From JAUWBF01 sp043815125 (GTDB taxonomy: Bacteria > Verrucomicrobiota > Verrucomicrobiia > Opitutales > Opitutaceae), in NCBI GenBank assembly GCA_043815125.1, contig JBDRJH010000174.1:1-6538 (forward strand): a DNA stretch of 6,538 bases. The letters are read 5' to 3'. Position 1 is the stretch's first letter; each line of letters opens with the position of its first letter. This document shows, piece by piece, positions 6,431 through 6,538 of the stretch. The position numbers were made by a program, and so were the translations under genes. The notes under the pieces are model-generated. The model saw only the letters and a program-made list of their open reading frames with translations, did no database searches and had not been told where the DNA came from.

Positions 6431-6461
6431 AAAAAAGCCCCGGTCGTGAAACCGAGGCTTT
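6431..6461 (-). terminator. Rho-independent terminator after tRNA-Asp
   Basis: On the minus strand AAAGCCTCGGT (6451-6461) pairs with ACCGGGGCTTT (6434-6444), with one T-G pair, around the loop TTCACG. The stem leads into six T residues (6431-6436). The hairpin starts six positions past the CCA end of the tRNA and points away from it. It should end the tRNA transcript and separate it from argH, so argH probably has its own promoter in the next 146 bases, although no clear one is seen. Confidence 0.88.
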
Positions 6462-6466
6462 AAAAC

Positions 6467-6538
6467 TGGCGGGATGGACGGGACTCGAACCCGCGACCTC
6501 CTGCGTGACAGGCAGGCGCTCTAACCAGCTGAGCTACC
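6467..6538 (-). tRNA. tRNA-Asp, anticodon GTC, 5' end cut by the window edge
   Basis: Read on the minus strand: GG (end of the acceptor 5' arm), TA, the D arm GCTC...GAGC, the anticodon stem CCTGC/GCAGG around CTGTCAC, a short variable loop, the T stem GCGGG/CCCGT around TTCGAGT, then acceptor CCATCCC, discriminator G and CCA. The anticodon GTC (6507-6509) reads Asp codons GAC and GAU, and discriminator G73 is the aspartate identity base. The CCA is encoded (6467-6469). The first five bases, expected to be GGGAT from pairing, lie beyond the right edge. Confidence 0.96.

Noticed and set aside
4926..6449. 507-codon open frame on the plus strand opposite argH
   Set aside because: Low-complexity Gly/Val/Ala/Glu product lying opposite an intact argH; it even runs through the argH leader and into the tRNA terminator.

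Overview
The window is a GC-rich bacterial chromosome segment in which every gene I can support lies on the minus strand. Transcription therefore runs from the right edge to the left: tRNA-Asp, argH (argininosuccinate lyase), mutL (mismatch repair), glgP (glycogen phosphorylase), then about 350 bases without a gene. The high GC, the third-position GC bias that opens long antisense frames, the SD-poor pyrimidine-rich leaders and the style of the proteins would fit a Verrucomicrobiota/Opitutaceae-like organism. That placement is an impression from the sequence and was not tested by any search.

Right edge (6431-6538): a tRNA-Asp(GTC) with an encoded CCA, missing its first five bases at the window edge, followed at once by a strong intrinsic terminator. 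Next comes a 146-base leader of argH with overlapping inverted repeats. argH is complete with intact catalytic blocks. mutL starts 35 bases after argH. It has an intact GHKL ATPase domain, a Pro/Thr-rich linker with a 12-base tandem repeat, and a C-terminal domain with a clamp-binding motif, but all the endonuclease motifs are altered. After 119 non-coding bases comes glgP, with a Lys/Pro/Ala-rich N-terminal tail ahead of a full phosphorylase. A long GC-rich hairpin begins one base after the glgP stop and probably ends the transcript.

The left 300 bases contain no convincing gene. They hold a perfect 18-base palindrome, a small hairpin, three direct copies of AGCATTTC and a weak promoter-like pair, all compatible with a control region for a gene beyond the left edge.

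The three proteins belong to unrelated processes: arginine synthesis, DNA repair and glycogen breakdown. Close spacing suggests argH and mutL are co-transcribed; glgP may share that transcript or have its own start. I see no mobile element, CRISPR array, phage gene or evident new multi-gene system. The observation most worth following up is the degenerate endonuclease site of MutL.
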